Of a stretch of DNA of 64,000 nucleotides, positions 45,601 through 53,596 are shown piece by piece. Source of the DNA: Synanceia verrucosa (lineage: Eukaryota > Chordata > Actinopteri > Perciformes > Synanceiidae); assembly GCA_029721515.1 (NCBI GenBank), contig CM056556.1:17201598-17265597 (forward strand), written 5' to 3'. The notes beneath the pieces are model-generated. The model was given only the letters and a program-made list of their open reading frames with translations. It was not told the origin of the DNA and did not search any database. How positions within the stretch are numbered: the first letter of the stretch is position 1; every line of letters starts with the position of its first letter. The position numbers were made by a program, and so were the translations under genes.

Positions 45601-46812
45601 TTACACAAAGCATCTTTATTCATTGCACACCTTTGAGTTTGCTGCCTTCAAAAAATGCAGCAACACTGTGATCTTCCAATGCCCTAAAGCCAATGGTCAT
45701 GCTTTTTCGCAAGTATTTCTAGCCAGTGAGTGTAGATCATTGCAAGCATACTTTTCTGCACATACTAAAGCTCTAATTTTCTACTTATAGTGCAGGCAGA
45801 TTCTACGACATGAACCTACAAGCAAGCAAGTGCACTACAAAGGCTCTACACCTCTCCTAATTGGTTTAGTATCAATGCAGCTGTGAGTCATGAGGTACTT
45901 GCATGAGTTTGCTGTAGGCTCTGGGTGGGTCTGAGTAAAGCACTGATGGACTGGGGAGAAATGATAATAGAAGTATTATTTTTCTAGATACCTTTGGAAA
46001 TTAAATGAGTTCTGTATGCACGGTTGTGGATGAAAGAACAGTGAGAAAATACAGAAATCATATTTATATCAAATCAGAATGACAACATGAAACAGTGGAT
46101 AGACATGGATGTGTTTTTTCAAAGTAGCAGCAAAAAAGGAGCAGAGCCACCATTTGGTAACTGAATTAAGTGTGTCACTACCCTGTGTGAATGTAATACA
46201 CTATCCTACAAAAGCAAACAGCTGTGAGTTTACATTGCACAAGTACTTTGTACACAGCCTACTACACTTGCAGGTTAATTTAAAAGCCTGCTTGCATTTC
46301 TGTGGGCAAATATCCTCACATTCGCCTGTCTGTATTAGTAGCTGTCAAGAGCGGCTGAAGGCCGAGGCTGTAGTGTGTAAAGGGCTCTGTGCTGTACGCC
46401 CCAGTAAACTGCTGATATGATAGGATGAGGGGACAGTTGGTCCCAACAGCCGGGCCCCAGGGGCATTCAAGGAATCCTTCTACTATGACCATTACCTTCA
46501 TTTAATCAGTGAATAAAGGCTACAATTTAGAAGCTTACTGTTCTTCAAAAATAAATGGCACAGCCGACTTACTTGACTTTAAATTCTTGAATTTCGTCTG
46601 CAGGGTGTCATTAAATTTAGAGACAGTGAAAACCATTAGTTTGACTCACCGGGCATTCCCGACCCAAATCCTCTCCACTGGGTAGGGAAGACCTCCTGCG
46701 GGTCATAGGGATCCGGTTAGGCGTGGAGCTTCCTGCAGGTCTCCTTTTGACCACCAGCACTTCACAGCAGGCCTGGTCCTCATTTAATGTGCTCTTTCCT
46801 GCATTGATTACT
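18551..46812 (-). CDS. ppm1h: ppm1h coding exons 2-10, PP2C-family protein phosphatase 1H
   Basis: Nine exons on the minus strand join in one frame to about 435 residues plus TAG, matching human PPM1H from about residue 83 to its end (514 aa). PP2C metal-site motifs are all present: FDGHAGSG (exon 3), NAGDSR (exon 4/5), TRGLGDH (exon 8), TDGLWDVLS (exon 9) and GSGDDISV (exon 10). The PPM1H-specific insert APGSPSTPPTRFFTEKK is also present. PPM1H is a Mg/Mn-dependent Ser/Thr phosphatase reported to remove LRRK2-placed phosphates from Rab8/Rab10 at the Golgi; that is literature knowledge. Exon 1 (N-terminal about 82 residues) is not visible and must lie beyond 64000, making intron 1 over 17 kb. 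The gene converges on mon2. Introns are rich in transposons. One intron uses a GC donor. No stop or frameshift breaks the exons. Confidence 0.96.
19031..19036 (-). other. ppm1h: non-canonical GC 5' splice site of ppm1h intron 9
   Basis: On the minus strand the junction reads ACAG|GCACGT. The nearest GT (19031-19032) would add four bases and shift the frame before the conserved YTMAAQDLVMRARG of exon 10. The GC choice restores ...DDQHR-YTMAAQ, as in the family. GC-AG introns are a known minority class. Confidence 0.8.
19037..19188 (-). CDS. ppm1h: ppm1h exon 9, ends at a GC splice donor
   Basis: 152 nt, VKVYPLAQCEHGADDVLVLG, TDGLWDVLSNQEV, ending NCDPDDQH plus AG of a split Arg. The TDG aspartate is a metal ligand in the family. 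Acceptor ccctcacctccag. To keep frame with exon 10 the exon must end at ACAG, so the intron starts GCACGT rather than GT. Confidence 0.94.
19401..20472 (+). mobile_element. R4 (TTAAAGCTATAGTTGG) element, long copy with relic exon
   Basis: The ends TTAAAGCTGTAATCCATGATT and ...GACTATAGCTTTAA are inverted copies of the 49296-49704 MITE ends. Shared interior: GTTGCCGGAAATATCCAACA. Unlike the short copy, it holds at about 19797-19945 a decayed coding block in which TRVNIG and, one frame over, LRHLKGLRSDAEVAF can be read, ending at a GT donor (19946). That motif recurs in many fish transposon-derived ORFs as I recall. Lies in ppm1h intron 8. Confidence 0.7.
21168..22144 (-). mobile_element. Tc1-like transposon with TA duplication
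   Basis: The ends CACTATATTGCCAAAAGTATT and AATACTTTTGACAATATAGTG are inverted copies, flanked by TA at 21166 and 22145. It carries a broken transposase on the minus strand. Inserted in ppm1h intron 8, same strand as the host gene. Confidence 0.93.
21250..22020 (-). pseudogene. Tc1-like transposase relic
   Basis: Read from 22018 downward: MGRSQELSEFQRGTVIGCHL with the HTH (SSLLNIPQSTVSCI) and SGRPRK AT-hook-like linker. The reading frame then changes repeatedly: a piece with GMGFHGRAAASKP, another with VKFGGG, and the C-terminal piece with ELDWPAQSPDLNLIEHLWDE carrying the catalytic Glu and ending in AAKGGPTSY. The segment with the second Asp is not intact. At least two frameshifts and internal loss; non-functional. 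Confidence 0.85.
22147..23408. other. ppm1h intron 8 remainder
   Basis: No gene or repeat recognised between the Tc1 copy and exon 8. Confidence 0.5.
23409..23516 (-). CDS. ppm1h: ppm1h exon 8
   Basis: 108 nt, 36 codons, ARVLATIGVTRGLGDHNLKV to PFLSCCPE. TRGLGDH is a core PP2C motif. Acceptor ttttgcag, donor GTAGTC. Confidence 0.95.
23517..24458. other. ppm1h intron 7, left part
   Basis: Unassigned AT-rich DNA. At 24369-24440 a roughly 27-bp unit (TATAGGAATG...ACCAAAACTT) is repeated imperfectly in tandem. Confidence 0.45.
24640..25320. mobile_element. element nested in the foldback MITE (AGCCTGG ends)
   Basis: 681 bp bounded by AGCCTGGTC on the left and GGCCAGGCT on the right, and flanked by the 9-bp direct repeat AGTAAATGA (24631-24639 and 25321-25329). 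The ends resemble a common fish non-autonomous DNA element. No ORF of known family. Confidence 0.75.
24921..25052 (+). mobile_element. short retroposed insert with poly-A tail
   Basis: 132 bp flanked by the 10-bp direct repeat TTCCTCTTGC (24911-24920 and 25053-25062). It ends AAATAAAAGAGACC...A-rich tail, the signature of LINE-mediated insertion of an RNA copy. The source transcript is not recognised. Confidence 0.7.
25780..27349. other. ppm1h intron 7, right part
   Basis: No exon or named repeat recognised up to exon 7. A fairly GC-rich patch at 26340-26720 carries ORFs without family resemblance. Confidence 0.45.
27350..27413 (-). CDS. ppm1h: ppm1h exon 7
   Basis: 64 nt, completes Trp, then AYKTIKDDDLKFPLIYGEGK and one further Lys. 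Acceptor ctgtgtag, donor GTAAGA. This small exon was found by extending the split Trp codon and by the PPM1H consensus. Confidence 0.93.
27414..30734. other. ppm1h intron 6, left part
   Basis: No gene recognised. It contains a purine-rich stretch at 29105-29170 and a pyrimidine-rich stretch at 29765-29910; the ORF across 29607-30155 is explained by the latter's biased composition. Confidence 0.45.
31100..31548 (+). mobile_element. PIF/Harbinger-like MITE, copy 1
   Basis: 449 bp with ends TGTTGCGTTCGAGTTGTCC and ...GATACAACACAAATGCAGCA, flanked by TTT on both sides. Inverted homologue of 40201-40667. Confidence 0.75.
31603..31795 (+). mobile_element. R3 (TTAA) MITE, 5' fragment
   Basis: TTAACTCTTTGAGTGTCAGCC through CATTTTTGCCCATTTTTC and GAAAGAGTTGCGCTATTTCA. 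It sits at the TTAA that is intact in the second hAT copy (GTTACTCTTTGTTAAAAG near 60613-60630). The right half is missing. Confidence 0.7.
31984..32792. other. ppm1h intron 6, right part
   Basis: A strongly pyrimidine-rich run (T/C) at about 32160-32345 and no recognisable gene. Confidence 0.5.
32793..32911 (-). CDS. ppm1h: ppm1h exon 6
   Basis: 119 nt, AYMQPHLLGNEFTHLEFPR to DFTMSG plus TG of a split Trp. Acceptor atatcaaag preceded by a T-rich tract, donor GTGGGT. Confidence 0.95.
33143..33227 (-). CDS. ppm1h: ppm1h exon 5
   Basis: 85 nt, completes the split Arg, then AIIIRAGEVIPMSAEFTPES to RLQFL. Acceptor ccctcag, donor GTGAGA. The intron between exons 4 and 5 is only 150 nt. Confidence 0.95.
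33378..33490 (-). CDS. ppm1h: ppm1h exon 4
   Basis: 113 nt, DMQIEKEKAVYNVSGGCTAL to YVGNAGDS plus AG of a split Arg. GGCTA and NAGDSR are PP2C core motifs. Acceptor tatttag, donor GTGAGA. Confidence 0.95.
33491..34968. other. ppm1h intron 3, left part
   Basis: Unassigned AT-rich DNA with A-rich runs (33605-33635, 33805-33835) and TG-rich tracts. No gene or named repeat. Confidence 0.45.
34969..35875 (+). mobile_element. R10 (TTTAAAGGTCACC) element, copy 1, right end lost
   Basis: It opens TTTAAAGGTCACC and shares CCCATAGCCTGTGAATGAGG, CTCCAGTAGAGGACACTGCC and GCTTCAACTTCAGCTGTGTA with the copy at 55058-56643. It ends where a LINE tail begins. Confidence 0.75.
35385..35760. repeat. clustered palindromic GCTAACCGGAGC-type repeats
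   Basis: Alternating forward and inverse units built on GGTTAGCACTGCAGC and GCTAACCGGAGCTCCGG recur about every 40-60 bp. The minus-strand ORF at 35557-35787 is a by-product of this pattern. Confidence 0.75.
35897..36345 (-). mobile_element. L2/CR1-type LINE 3' end
   Basis: Minus-strand translation from 36340 gives GFKSLHGLVPTYLSELLHLH and then RLKTRGDRAFAVAAPNLWNSLP, the C-terminal end of fish L2-like reverse transcriptase ORFs, stopping at 36076. The 3' tail GTGCTATATAAATAAAC lies at about 35905-35935. 5'-truncated. Confidence 0.85.
36363..39955. other. ppm1h intron 3, middle
   Basis: 3.6 kb with no exon, RNA gene or repeat recognised apart from short A/T runs (for example 38430-38450). 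Confidence 0.45.
39956..40712 (+). mobile_element. R4 MITE split by a Harbinger MITE
   Basis: TTAAAGCTATAGTTGGTAAT at 39956, then CTAAGCTCCACCCCCTCCTC as in 49296-49704. After the Harbinger insert (40201-40667) the eroded R4 end AAAAAGGATACTAATTTTATGC (about 40695) can be seen. Confidence 0.7.
40201..40667 (-). mobile_element. PIF/Harbinger-like MITE, copy 2, TTA duplication
   Basis: 467 bp with ends TGCTGCTTTCGTGTTGTATC and GGACAACTCGAAAGCAGCA, flanked by TTA (40198-40200 and 40668-40670), the target duplication usual for PIF/Harbinger. On the plus strand ATGGATGCCCCTAATGAAAAG opens a short frame reading NEKFVVVALLECRKGKQQYE before a stop, possibly a relic of the parent element's protein. 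Confidence 0.82.
40713..42480. other. ppm1h intron 3, right part
   Basis: An R11 repeat lies at 41525-41665. The remainder has no recognised feature up to exon 3. Confidence 0.45.
41525..41665. repeat. dispersed repeat R11, second copy
   Basis: GCTCTCGTATGGTGC...GTCATGGAAGCGTAGTGCCCACCC...CCCTCAGG parallels 14438-14570. Confidence 0.55.
42481..42837 (-). CDS. ppm1h: ppm1h exon 3
   Basis: 357 nt, 119 codons from DNSESLTFHYWALF to AIENAFKDM. It carries the metal-binding FDGHAGSG and the family insert with RAASLRG and APGSPSTPPTRFFTEKK. The donor GTAAGT follows below 42481. A Tc1 element begins only 57 bp upstream of the acceptor (see 42895-44332). Confidence 0.95.
42895..44332 (-). mobile_element. 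Tc1-like transposon, nearly complete, TA duplication
   Basis: 1,438 bp, ends CACTTAAC...GTTAAGTG with TA at 42893-42894 and 44333-44334. The right inverted repeat is full length (AACAAAAATATAAACGCAAC... read inverted). The left repeat lacks the AAAAATATAAACGCAAC-like block, apparently a deletion between short AACA repeats. The transposase lies inside on the minus strand. In ppm1h intron 2, same orientation as the gene, with 57 bp between the element and exon 3. Confidence 0.93.
43037..44050 (-). pseudogene. Tc1-like DD34E transposase, one early stop
   Basis: The expected start ATG is at 44050 (MPQMS) and is followed at codon 6 by TAA (44033-44035), where relatives that I recall have Gln. From there 330 codons are open to the stop below 43037. 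The protein has two HTH motifs (AVARALNVHFSTISCLQRRF; second near QRISAQTVGNRLREA), first Asp in LFTDESRFTLF, second in LQQDNARPH, and Glu in SPIEHVWD. Exactly 34 residues lie between the last two acids. It ends NGGHTRY. If translation could start at a downstream Met (MLTAGMSTR), most of the protein would be made; that is speculative. Confidence 0.9.
44335..44660 (+). repeat. R2 repeat, best copy
   Basis: It begins with GCACGTTAATGTGATTAATC and GTTAACATGTTAAC palindromic words, then GCCAGAGACGTGCCGGCAGG and AATTCGGCAAACAAATAATC. It directly abuts the Tc1 element's TA. Confidence 0.6.
44661..46649. other. ppm1h intron 2 remainder
   Basis: No feature recognised between the R2 repeat and exon 2. 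Confidence 0.45.
46650..46812 (-). CDS. ppm1h: ppm1h exon 2
   Basis: 163 nt, VINAGKSTLNEDQACCEVL to SGEDLGRECP. It holds the NEDQ motif that starts the PP2C core and a basic SSTPNR...RRRSSLP segment typical of PPM1H. The acceptor is ccccccag, and an extra A completes a split Glu. The donor is GTGAGT below 46650. Confidence 0.93.
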
Positions 46813-47289
46813 CTGGGGGGAGAGGGGAAAACAGGACACAACACGTTAAACCATGGTTCAGTTTAAAAGGACACCCAGGATACAAAATAAAAAAGACATA
46901 AATCCTTATTTCTTTTGTATCTATTAAAATACCTTAGACTATATAAAATAACTGTGTAAATATTGACGTGAAAGGAATCTATAAATATTGTGTGACAGAC
47001 AGACATGCTGTGTGTACATTATACACTTCTTACACATACATATAATATTTTGTATAAAAGGTTTGCAAAAACAGTAATCTAAATGCAAGTGCAAAGTATG
47101 ATGTAACAAGCTGGAACTTGCAACTTGTTATAGCAAAGTGCTTGAAACCTCATCAATCTAACCCCAAAGTAGAGTGCAGAGGGCCCAAAGAAAAGTCAGT
47201 TCCCCAAAAAATTATTCCAATTGCACTGTATTGTTTCAATAATGATCAAGGGAAGGGGAAATTTAAAAATTGAGGGTATTTGAGATAAA

Positions 47290-47790
47290 AGAAAAAAACT
47301 AGAAAAGCACTCAGAGTGCAGACCTCCGCCAAGGCAGCATTCTGAGAGAGCATATACTCCTGCAAGCCCACAACATCTAAGAGTGAATGTGTTGATTTTG
47401 ATGCACCTGAAACCCAAATTTAACATTGTATTCACATTAATATCATGCATTTTTCATTTATTTTTTCTCTATTTCATATTTTGTCACATTTGAATTTAAA
47501 AAAGACCAAAATACCAGTCAAACTTTGCAAATACAATTTTAGAATTCTTTTGTGGATATTTTGAGACCAGTTGCATTGCTCTAGCTCCTTCCTACATGAA
47601 GTTATGGTTAAAAACACATATTTGACCTTAGTGACCTTGCCAAAATTAATGAGCTTTAAGTTAGGCCACTTCTGACCAATCCTGACAATTTCGTCAAAAT
47701 CCGTCCATAACATTTTGAGTTATTTTGCAAACCAACAAATAAATAGACAAACCCTGGTGATCATATAACCTCCTTGGTGGAGGTAAAAAT
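47290..47790. repeat. dispersed repeat bounded by CTCCGCCAAGG / CCTTGGTGGAG
   Basis: GCAGACCTCCGCCAAGGC near 47320 and TAACCTCCTTGGTGGAGG near 47770 are inverted copies; the interior includes AATCCGTCCATAACATTTTG and ACCCTGGTGATCA. I recognise the words from widespread animal repeats but cannot name the family safely. Confidence 0.55.
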
Positions 47791-49295
47791 AGAACAGTGT
47801 TTTCGACCGTCATCAACACTGTAACTCTTAAAATGTAAAAAAACAGCCATTATTATATAAAAGAAACATTAATGAAATGGGTGATTTGACTTTTGAAAGG
47901 CAGTGTACATAAACATACATCAGAATTAGAGAGAGAGCCTGTGGCAGGTTTGAGGGATGAAATCTTTCCAGCTGTGTGACATCTTGGATTCAACTTTTCA
48001 AAACACGATTTTACTGCATTCATGACTGATAAGATACAGATAATTTACAGGTGGCAATGCCTTTTACAGTACAATCTGTAATCTTTTTTGATTTATATGA
48101 TATTTTCAAGACTATAAAGTCTTTCTAAAGACAATTTCTGTGCAGTTTGCAATAAATAAATAGAGTAACAATGCAGGATAAAGTCAGCAAATACACATTC
48201 CTAAAATAGACATTTCAGTTTTGAGACCCACACATGTAGGAGAGAGGACAGAAAGACAAATAAATACTGCATTATACAACACCTGGCAGATGGTGCGCAG
48301 CTGCTGTGAGCTGCTGTAACCGTGGAAGAGCACACACTGCTTCACAATACTCCAGGCATTCTCAATTTAGCCACACTGGAGGAGATGTTAAGTCTGTAGT
48401 GGCACTATTATAACTGTGCACATGGTATCTTATGCAATTAGTGCTCAAGAGGTTAGAGTAGCATGGGACATGCAGGAACAAAATGTGAAGGATAAATACG
48501 TATTTTGTGGAAAGCCTTTGTTTTGTAGAATTTGTTGATTTTCAATTCCATAGATGACTGTTATAAGAACACATTAAATATTGTGCTATAGGCCAGTAGC
48601 ATGTGTAGTTTAGTTTTTATGTTTAAAGATGTAGAGACCACTAACATGTATAGTTAATATGCTTAAAGACATAGAGACTGTTAAAGTAGATTAAAGACGT
48701 AGAGACTGGCAGCATGTATAGCTATTATGTTTAAAGATGTAGAGACTGGTAACATGTCTCAAGTGAGATTAAATGAGACATTATATGGCTATATGTTGAT
48801 ATGAGAGTCAGTCCTGATTACTTCCCTGTGGAGGATCTTATCCTAATTACTCATGAGGATGACCATTCAGAGCACAGATCCTCTGCTTTCAGCTAAGAAA
48901 TCACCGTTGCTTGTAAAACTGACAGGATATTGACCGGAAAGACCTTCAATCAGCAAAACTGGTTTTAATTGTCTTACACAATGAGCTATTTACCGCTTCC
49001 CTGTCCTAAAAAGTAATAACAGAACACTCCCTGTGGTGTGTAAATAAGACAGGTTTAAAGGAATCACTTGATTTGTCTACACAGCTATGAACCACATCTA
49101 CCTATATAAGTATGATACGTGCTCACTTTATACTAGAAATAATTTACATAAACATCTTGGTTGGATGGCATATTGGGGTCTGCTAAATTGTGTATTTTTC
49201 ATGATTTAATTGACAAAATGATGAGGCCATTTATTAAAAGAGAGCATTGATTGACAACAGCACTTTACAAATTTGAACTTGTGGATGTTGGTCAC
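47791..49295. other. ppm1h intron 1 (unassigned) with a tandem repeat
   Basis: No gene recognised. A 40-45 bp tandem array is listed separately at 48597-48760. Confidence 0.45.
48597..48760. repeat. about 45-bp tandem repeat, four diverged units
   Basis: Units share AACATGTATAGTTAATATG and TTAAAGA(T/C)GTAGAGACTG. One unit is shortened. Confidence 0.75.
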
Positions 49296-49704
49296 TTAAA
49301 GCTTAAGTCGTGATGTTGGAGAGAAAGTGACACCTCCTCTAAGCTCCACCCCCTCCTCCCCCTTCTATCAGTGCTCTGTCCAATGCCACACCCCCTCTCC
49401 TACTAACTTGGTATTTCTGTAGAGGAGTGTGCTGAATATTTCCGGCAACAGTGAAAGGTGATACGAGGCAGAGGGGTGCATGGGCAGGACGAGACACGAA
49501 GGCATCTGATTGGTTCTTTCCATTCATACCGGAAGGCAGGGATTGGCCAGAATTTTTAAAAGTCCTGCAGCTGCCACAAAGATCTGATTCTTTTACTTCC
49601 TCTTTCTGAATACATCATGTATTGACTACTCTCAGGATCAAAGGACCATTTCACCCAGTGTAACAAAAAGTGCTTCTGACAAGGATTACCAACTATAGCT
49701 TTAA
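49296..49704. mobile_element. R4 MITE, complete short copy
   Basis: 409 bp with ends TTAAAGCTTAAGTC and ATTACCAACTATAGCTTTAA. Interior CTAAGCTCCACCCCCTCCTC and GAGTGTGCTGAATATTTCCGG. No ORF of note. Confidence 0.8.
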
Positions 49705-50215
49705 ACCACACTGATTTTATGGGTCACAAGTACTTTAATAATGTTCCTTCCCTCATGAAAGAAAAATACTTTGCAGTATATTGGAAAATATCATGCTATA
49801 TATTAGGCAATACATTTCCATATATGACATTTAGTATTTATATTTTCCAATATATTGCAATATATTCTGAGAAAATACATGGGTATATACTGATACATAG
49901 AAAAATATATTGCAGTCAAGACCAAAAAGAGCACTATGTATCTTAAAATATAATTATGTTCTTTATATTCTCCAATACATGCATACTTCATGTACGGAAA
50001 TGTATTGTGTCATATATGGATATATAGTGATGTTATGTTGTACCATATAAAACATGTTTTTGTTTTTTCTTTATATTTTACACTTTCCAAATAAACAAAC
50101 ATATAATATGAATATGAAAGATAGATTAAAAAGATACAGTGAAGACACATTTCCATTACACATATTGTAGTTTAATTTTTAATCCTCCACACCGCATCTT
50201 GGATTATGCTACTAT

Positions 50216-50400
50216 GTGACTGCATCTACCAGAATGCTTAGCGCGACTGGTGGCAAACGATTTCGCCAATCATAGCACAAGGACGTCACTCACGCATGTG
50301 CAGGACGTTCACACATGCGCAATGCTTTTGAGCGGAAGATTTCGAAGAAGCGCGGGCGGAGCGAACAAGCGGCAACAAGGAAGGAGGAGACGCAACACTG
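50216..50400 (+). promoter_or_regulatory. promoter-like GC-rich block in front of the 50421 ORF
   Basis: In AT-rich surroundings this stretch has GACGTCAC (CRE-like), CACATGCGCAATGC (NRF1-like) and GCGGGCGGAGCG (GC-box-like). It lies 20-200 bp upstream of the ATG at 50421. Motif resemblance only. Confidence 0.4.
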
Positions 50401-50420
50401 AGTAGATTTCATTTACAAAA

Positions 50421-50699
50421 ATGTCAAACTACAGATTTGTCCTCGTTAGTTGGGCGAAGGGACCTGACATAGAGACAACCAGCATCATTCCCATCAGCTG
50501 GATAACTGATTTTGACCCAGCTGATACTGATAGGACATTCAGTATCTTGTTGAACGTTGTTAATCGTCAGTTAGCAGGCAAGCTTAGTCGGTCTTTACAG
50601 CAGCATAGTGTTTGTTGTTCTGCTTCGCTATCACAATGCGCATTGTACATAATCTTATCTAGATCTGCATGGGTATTTTTTAAAGAGGCAGCGCCATGA
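50421..50699 (+). CDS. short ORF in the unidentified element, family unknown
   Basis: 92 codons starting MSNYRFVLVSWAKGPDIETT and SIIPISWITDFDPADTDRTF. The first 45 residues look protein-like (balanced composition, alternating hydrophobics, SW...PxSW pattern); the rest, rich in Ser/Leu/Cys, looks like read-through. ACATTCA|GTATCT at 50541-50542 could be a splice donor ending a first exon. I do not recognise the protein. An AATAAA-bearing tail (ATGACAATAAAGGCTTTTGA) at 50774-50793 resembles a retroelement or gene 3' end. Confidence 0.35.
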   Translation: MSNYRFVLVSWAKGPDIETTSIIPISWITDFDPADTDRTFSILLNVVNRQLAGKLSRSLQQHSVCCSASLSQCALYIILSRSAWVFFKEAAP

Positions 50700-51599
50700 T
50701 TTAATTTCCCCCATTACAGTGGTTTTTATTCTCTTTTGGCAAAATGAAATTTCATTGTATGCACTGTCATATAATGACAATAAAGGCTTTTGATTTATTT
50801 GAAAGGTTTCTGGAGGGCTGGTATTTATTTATTTTTTGTACATTTTGTTTACAGATATTTTATTTATATTTTATTTGTATTTTATAACACCACTGCTGAA
50901 AGTCTTGAAGAAATGCTTAAAAATGTCGCACTGTTGGTGTCACATTTAGAAAATAAAAATGGCTTTTGATAGAATACTGTGTAAATTGATCATAGGTTGC
51001 ATATTTATGGTTTATGTTAAGTTCAAGTATTAATATAGTTCAGATGTTACATGTACTGTGTCACATTTACCAGCGTATATATGTATCTCATTTTTTATAT
51101 CATTATTACATATATTTAGTAATATATTCTTCCACATATTGCACATATATCTGTACATATGTTTCATGTATGTATGTTCGATATATTTTTACCTATATTA
51201 AGTATATTTTATACCATATATTGCACATATATCTGTACATAGATTTCATGTGTGATTCCATATAAAATTGAATATATTTATAATATATTATTCCATATAT
51301 TTAACATACGTGAGATACTACATCATTACATACATTATCAATACATTTCCCATATAAATCACAATACATTATGGTGGCTATTAATACAGACAAAATTATA
51401 TATTTTGGGATATATTATACCATATATTCAAAGTCTCAAAAGTTTGTATATTTTGCAATATATTGCAATATATTACACCAATGTATAATATATTGTATTA
51501 TATATTTGCCATTAATTAATTAGTATTGGGAAATAATATATTAGAATGAAGTGTAATATATTTCACATAATATAATGGTAAACATATTTTTCTTTCATA

Positions 51600-52902
51600 G
51601 GCTAGACAGACTCGGCTAAGCTCGCTGATAACACGTGGAACATAAGCAAGGCCCAAAAAGGTGATGACGCTCAAAAAGGTGTTGATACTAACGAAACCAA
51701 GGAACAAAACAAAACAGAACACAGACCAGACAAGCGCAGATAACTAAATAACACAAACCCACAGACCTACTCAAGAAAGACAGTGACAAAACAAACAAAA
51801 CTAACCCACAAAGTAACCAGAAAACTAATCCTACAGAAACTAACTGATACAGACGAAGAATCTGACGTGGACAGACATGAAGGAGACGTTGACAGGAACT
51901 AACGGGGAATGAGGCCTTGACAGAGCCAGAACAGACGCACCACCCAAGACAAAGAGGAGACAGGACTATTTATATATAATATTTATATATTATATAGAAT
52001 CACACAGGCAGGAAGCAAACACAACTGAAACAAGAGGGAGAAAGGATACTTCAAAAAAAAAAAAACAGGAAATGACAGGACATGACAAGACAGAAATGAT
52101 TAACATAATCTAACTTGACAAACGTGACAGGCAGGAGCACCAGAGGGCAGGGAGTACGCAACTGAAACAAGAGGGGAAAACAATGACCACTAGAATAAAG
52201 CAGGGATGACAGGACAAAATTGACAAAAAATCATCAACATGACTAAACTTTCAGCAGGCATGACAATATGATCTGAGAAGGACTGGGCTTTTTCAGTTGC
52301 ATACAAAAAAATGACACTATGTTTTCAAAGGCATAAAAGGAATAAAAGGTTCATTGTTTTAACATCACTGGCAGTGAAAACCTGTTTTACCAGTGGTGGT
52401 AGGTGGCTCACATGACTGAGGAGAAGCATTTGGAGTGAAACTGGAGAATAACCACTAACAAAGGAGTGCTAATTTAGAGATAAACATTCAATTCCTTCTC
52501 CTTTAGTATGTCATATTTTTCTTGTCTACATAAAGGTTTGCAAACTTAGAAAGCCAAAAGTTCACACCAAAGGGAGTTACTCTCTTCTACAGAAATATTA
52601 CTGCTGAAATGCCTTGCTTGATATCTCACCTTTTCTTCTGTAACATGGTGATGCAAGGGACGGGGGCCCTAACATTTATCTTACAGTATTATTTTGACAA
52701 GATCTTTATAGTGGATATATAAAGTATGTTTATCGGCTGCACATAGATGGAGGATTGGCTTCACATGGGAGACACTGATATATTCCTCCCCTGACATGGT
52801 GTCAGTGAACTGCCGAAGCTGCTTTAGTGCTTCAGTGATGCTTGCAACACCTGGATGTTTTCCAGTTAGGTGGAAGGTTCTGTGTCTTTGGATCTCTGTT
52901 GT
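51600..52902. other. ppm1h intron 1, unassigned purine-rich DNA
   Basis: 51630-52260 is A/G/C-rich with two imperfect copies of CAACTGAAACAAGAGGG (52022, 52159) and GACAGGACA words. It could be retroelement-derived, but no coding domain is visible. Confidence 0.4.
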
Positions 52903-53596
52903 ACATAAAACAGGGCTGCTTGATTATGGAAAAAAAATCATAATCATGATTATTTTGGTCAATATTGAAATCACGATTATTCATGACTTTAACTTGTTAA
53001 ACAAATGGCTATATTCCAGCGTTTCCCCTAGGATGGAGTTGTAGCGATGGAGGTGGCGTGCACCCCCCCCACCCAAAAAAAAAATGCACACTAAGTGCCC
53101 CCGCTTGGCAAAACACGCTAAACTCCCCTTTTGGCTTGTTAAAACATGATAAACCTCATGCCCCCTCACCTGGCTAAGCCCCCTTGTCCTTAAAGACTAG
53201 TGACGCCCCTGCCTTCCATCAATCGTTTACACCTCCGGCGCTCCCAACATTTCTGCCATCACTAGTGGACAAAACTCGGCAGAAATCCATCTATCCCCGA
53301 CGTGCATCTGCATCTGGAAAGCTTAAAGGTTGGAAATCGGAAATTTCAACTGGGAATTCCGATTGTCAGGAAGGCGGCATAAGCCTTTGCCGCTCCAGGA
53401 AAATAGTCATTCAAACAGAGCATGTGGAATACTTACATTTTTTTCAAGCTTGATCTGACAAATGTTGTTTATTTCACAGACAAGCCTATAAGCTCATGTG
53501 TTTCCTTGCTATTTCTATTTATTTTCATAAATTGTTTGAAACGTGTGTGAGTGACCTGGATCTGAAGTGTCCATAGTGCAAAATGATATAACGTTA

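Larger units (their letters stand above)
49755..51598. mobile_element. unidentified 1.84-kb element with 14-bp inverted ends and a central ORF
   Basis: ATGAAAGAAAAATA at 49755-49768 recurs perfectly inverted at 51585-51598. Both flanks (49755-50000 and 51050-51570) are built from short irregular words such as CAATATATTGCA, TATATTGGAAAATA and CATATATTGCACATATA. The middle (50216-50700) is different: CpG-bearing and holding the ORF at 50421. No target duplication is obvious. Superfamily not recognised. Confidence 0.55.
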
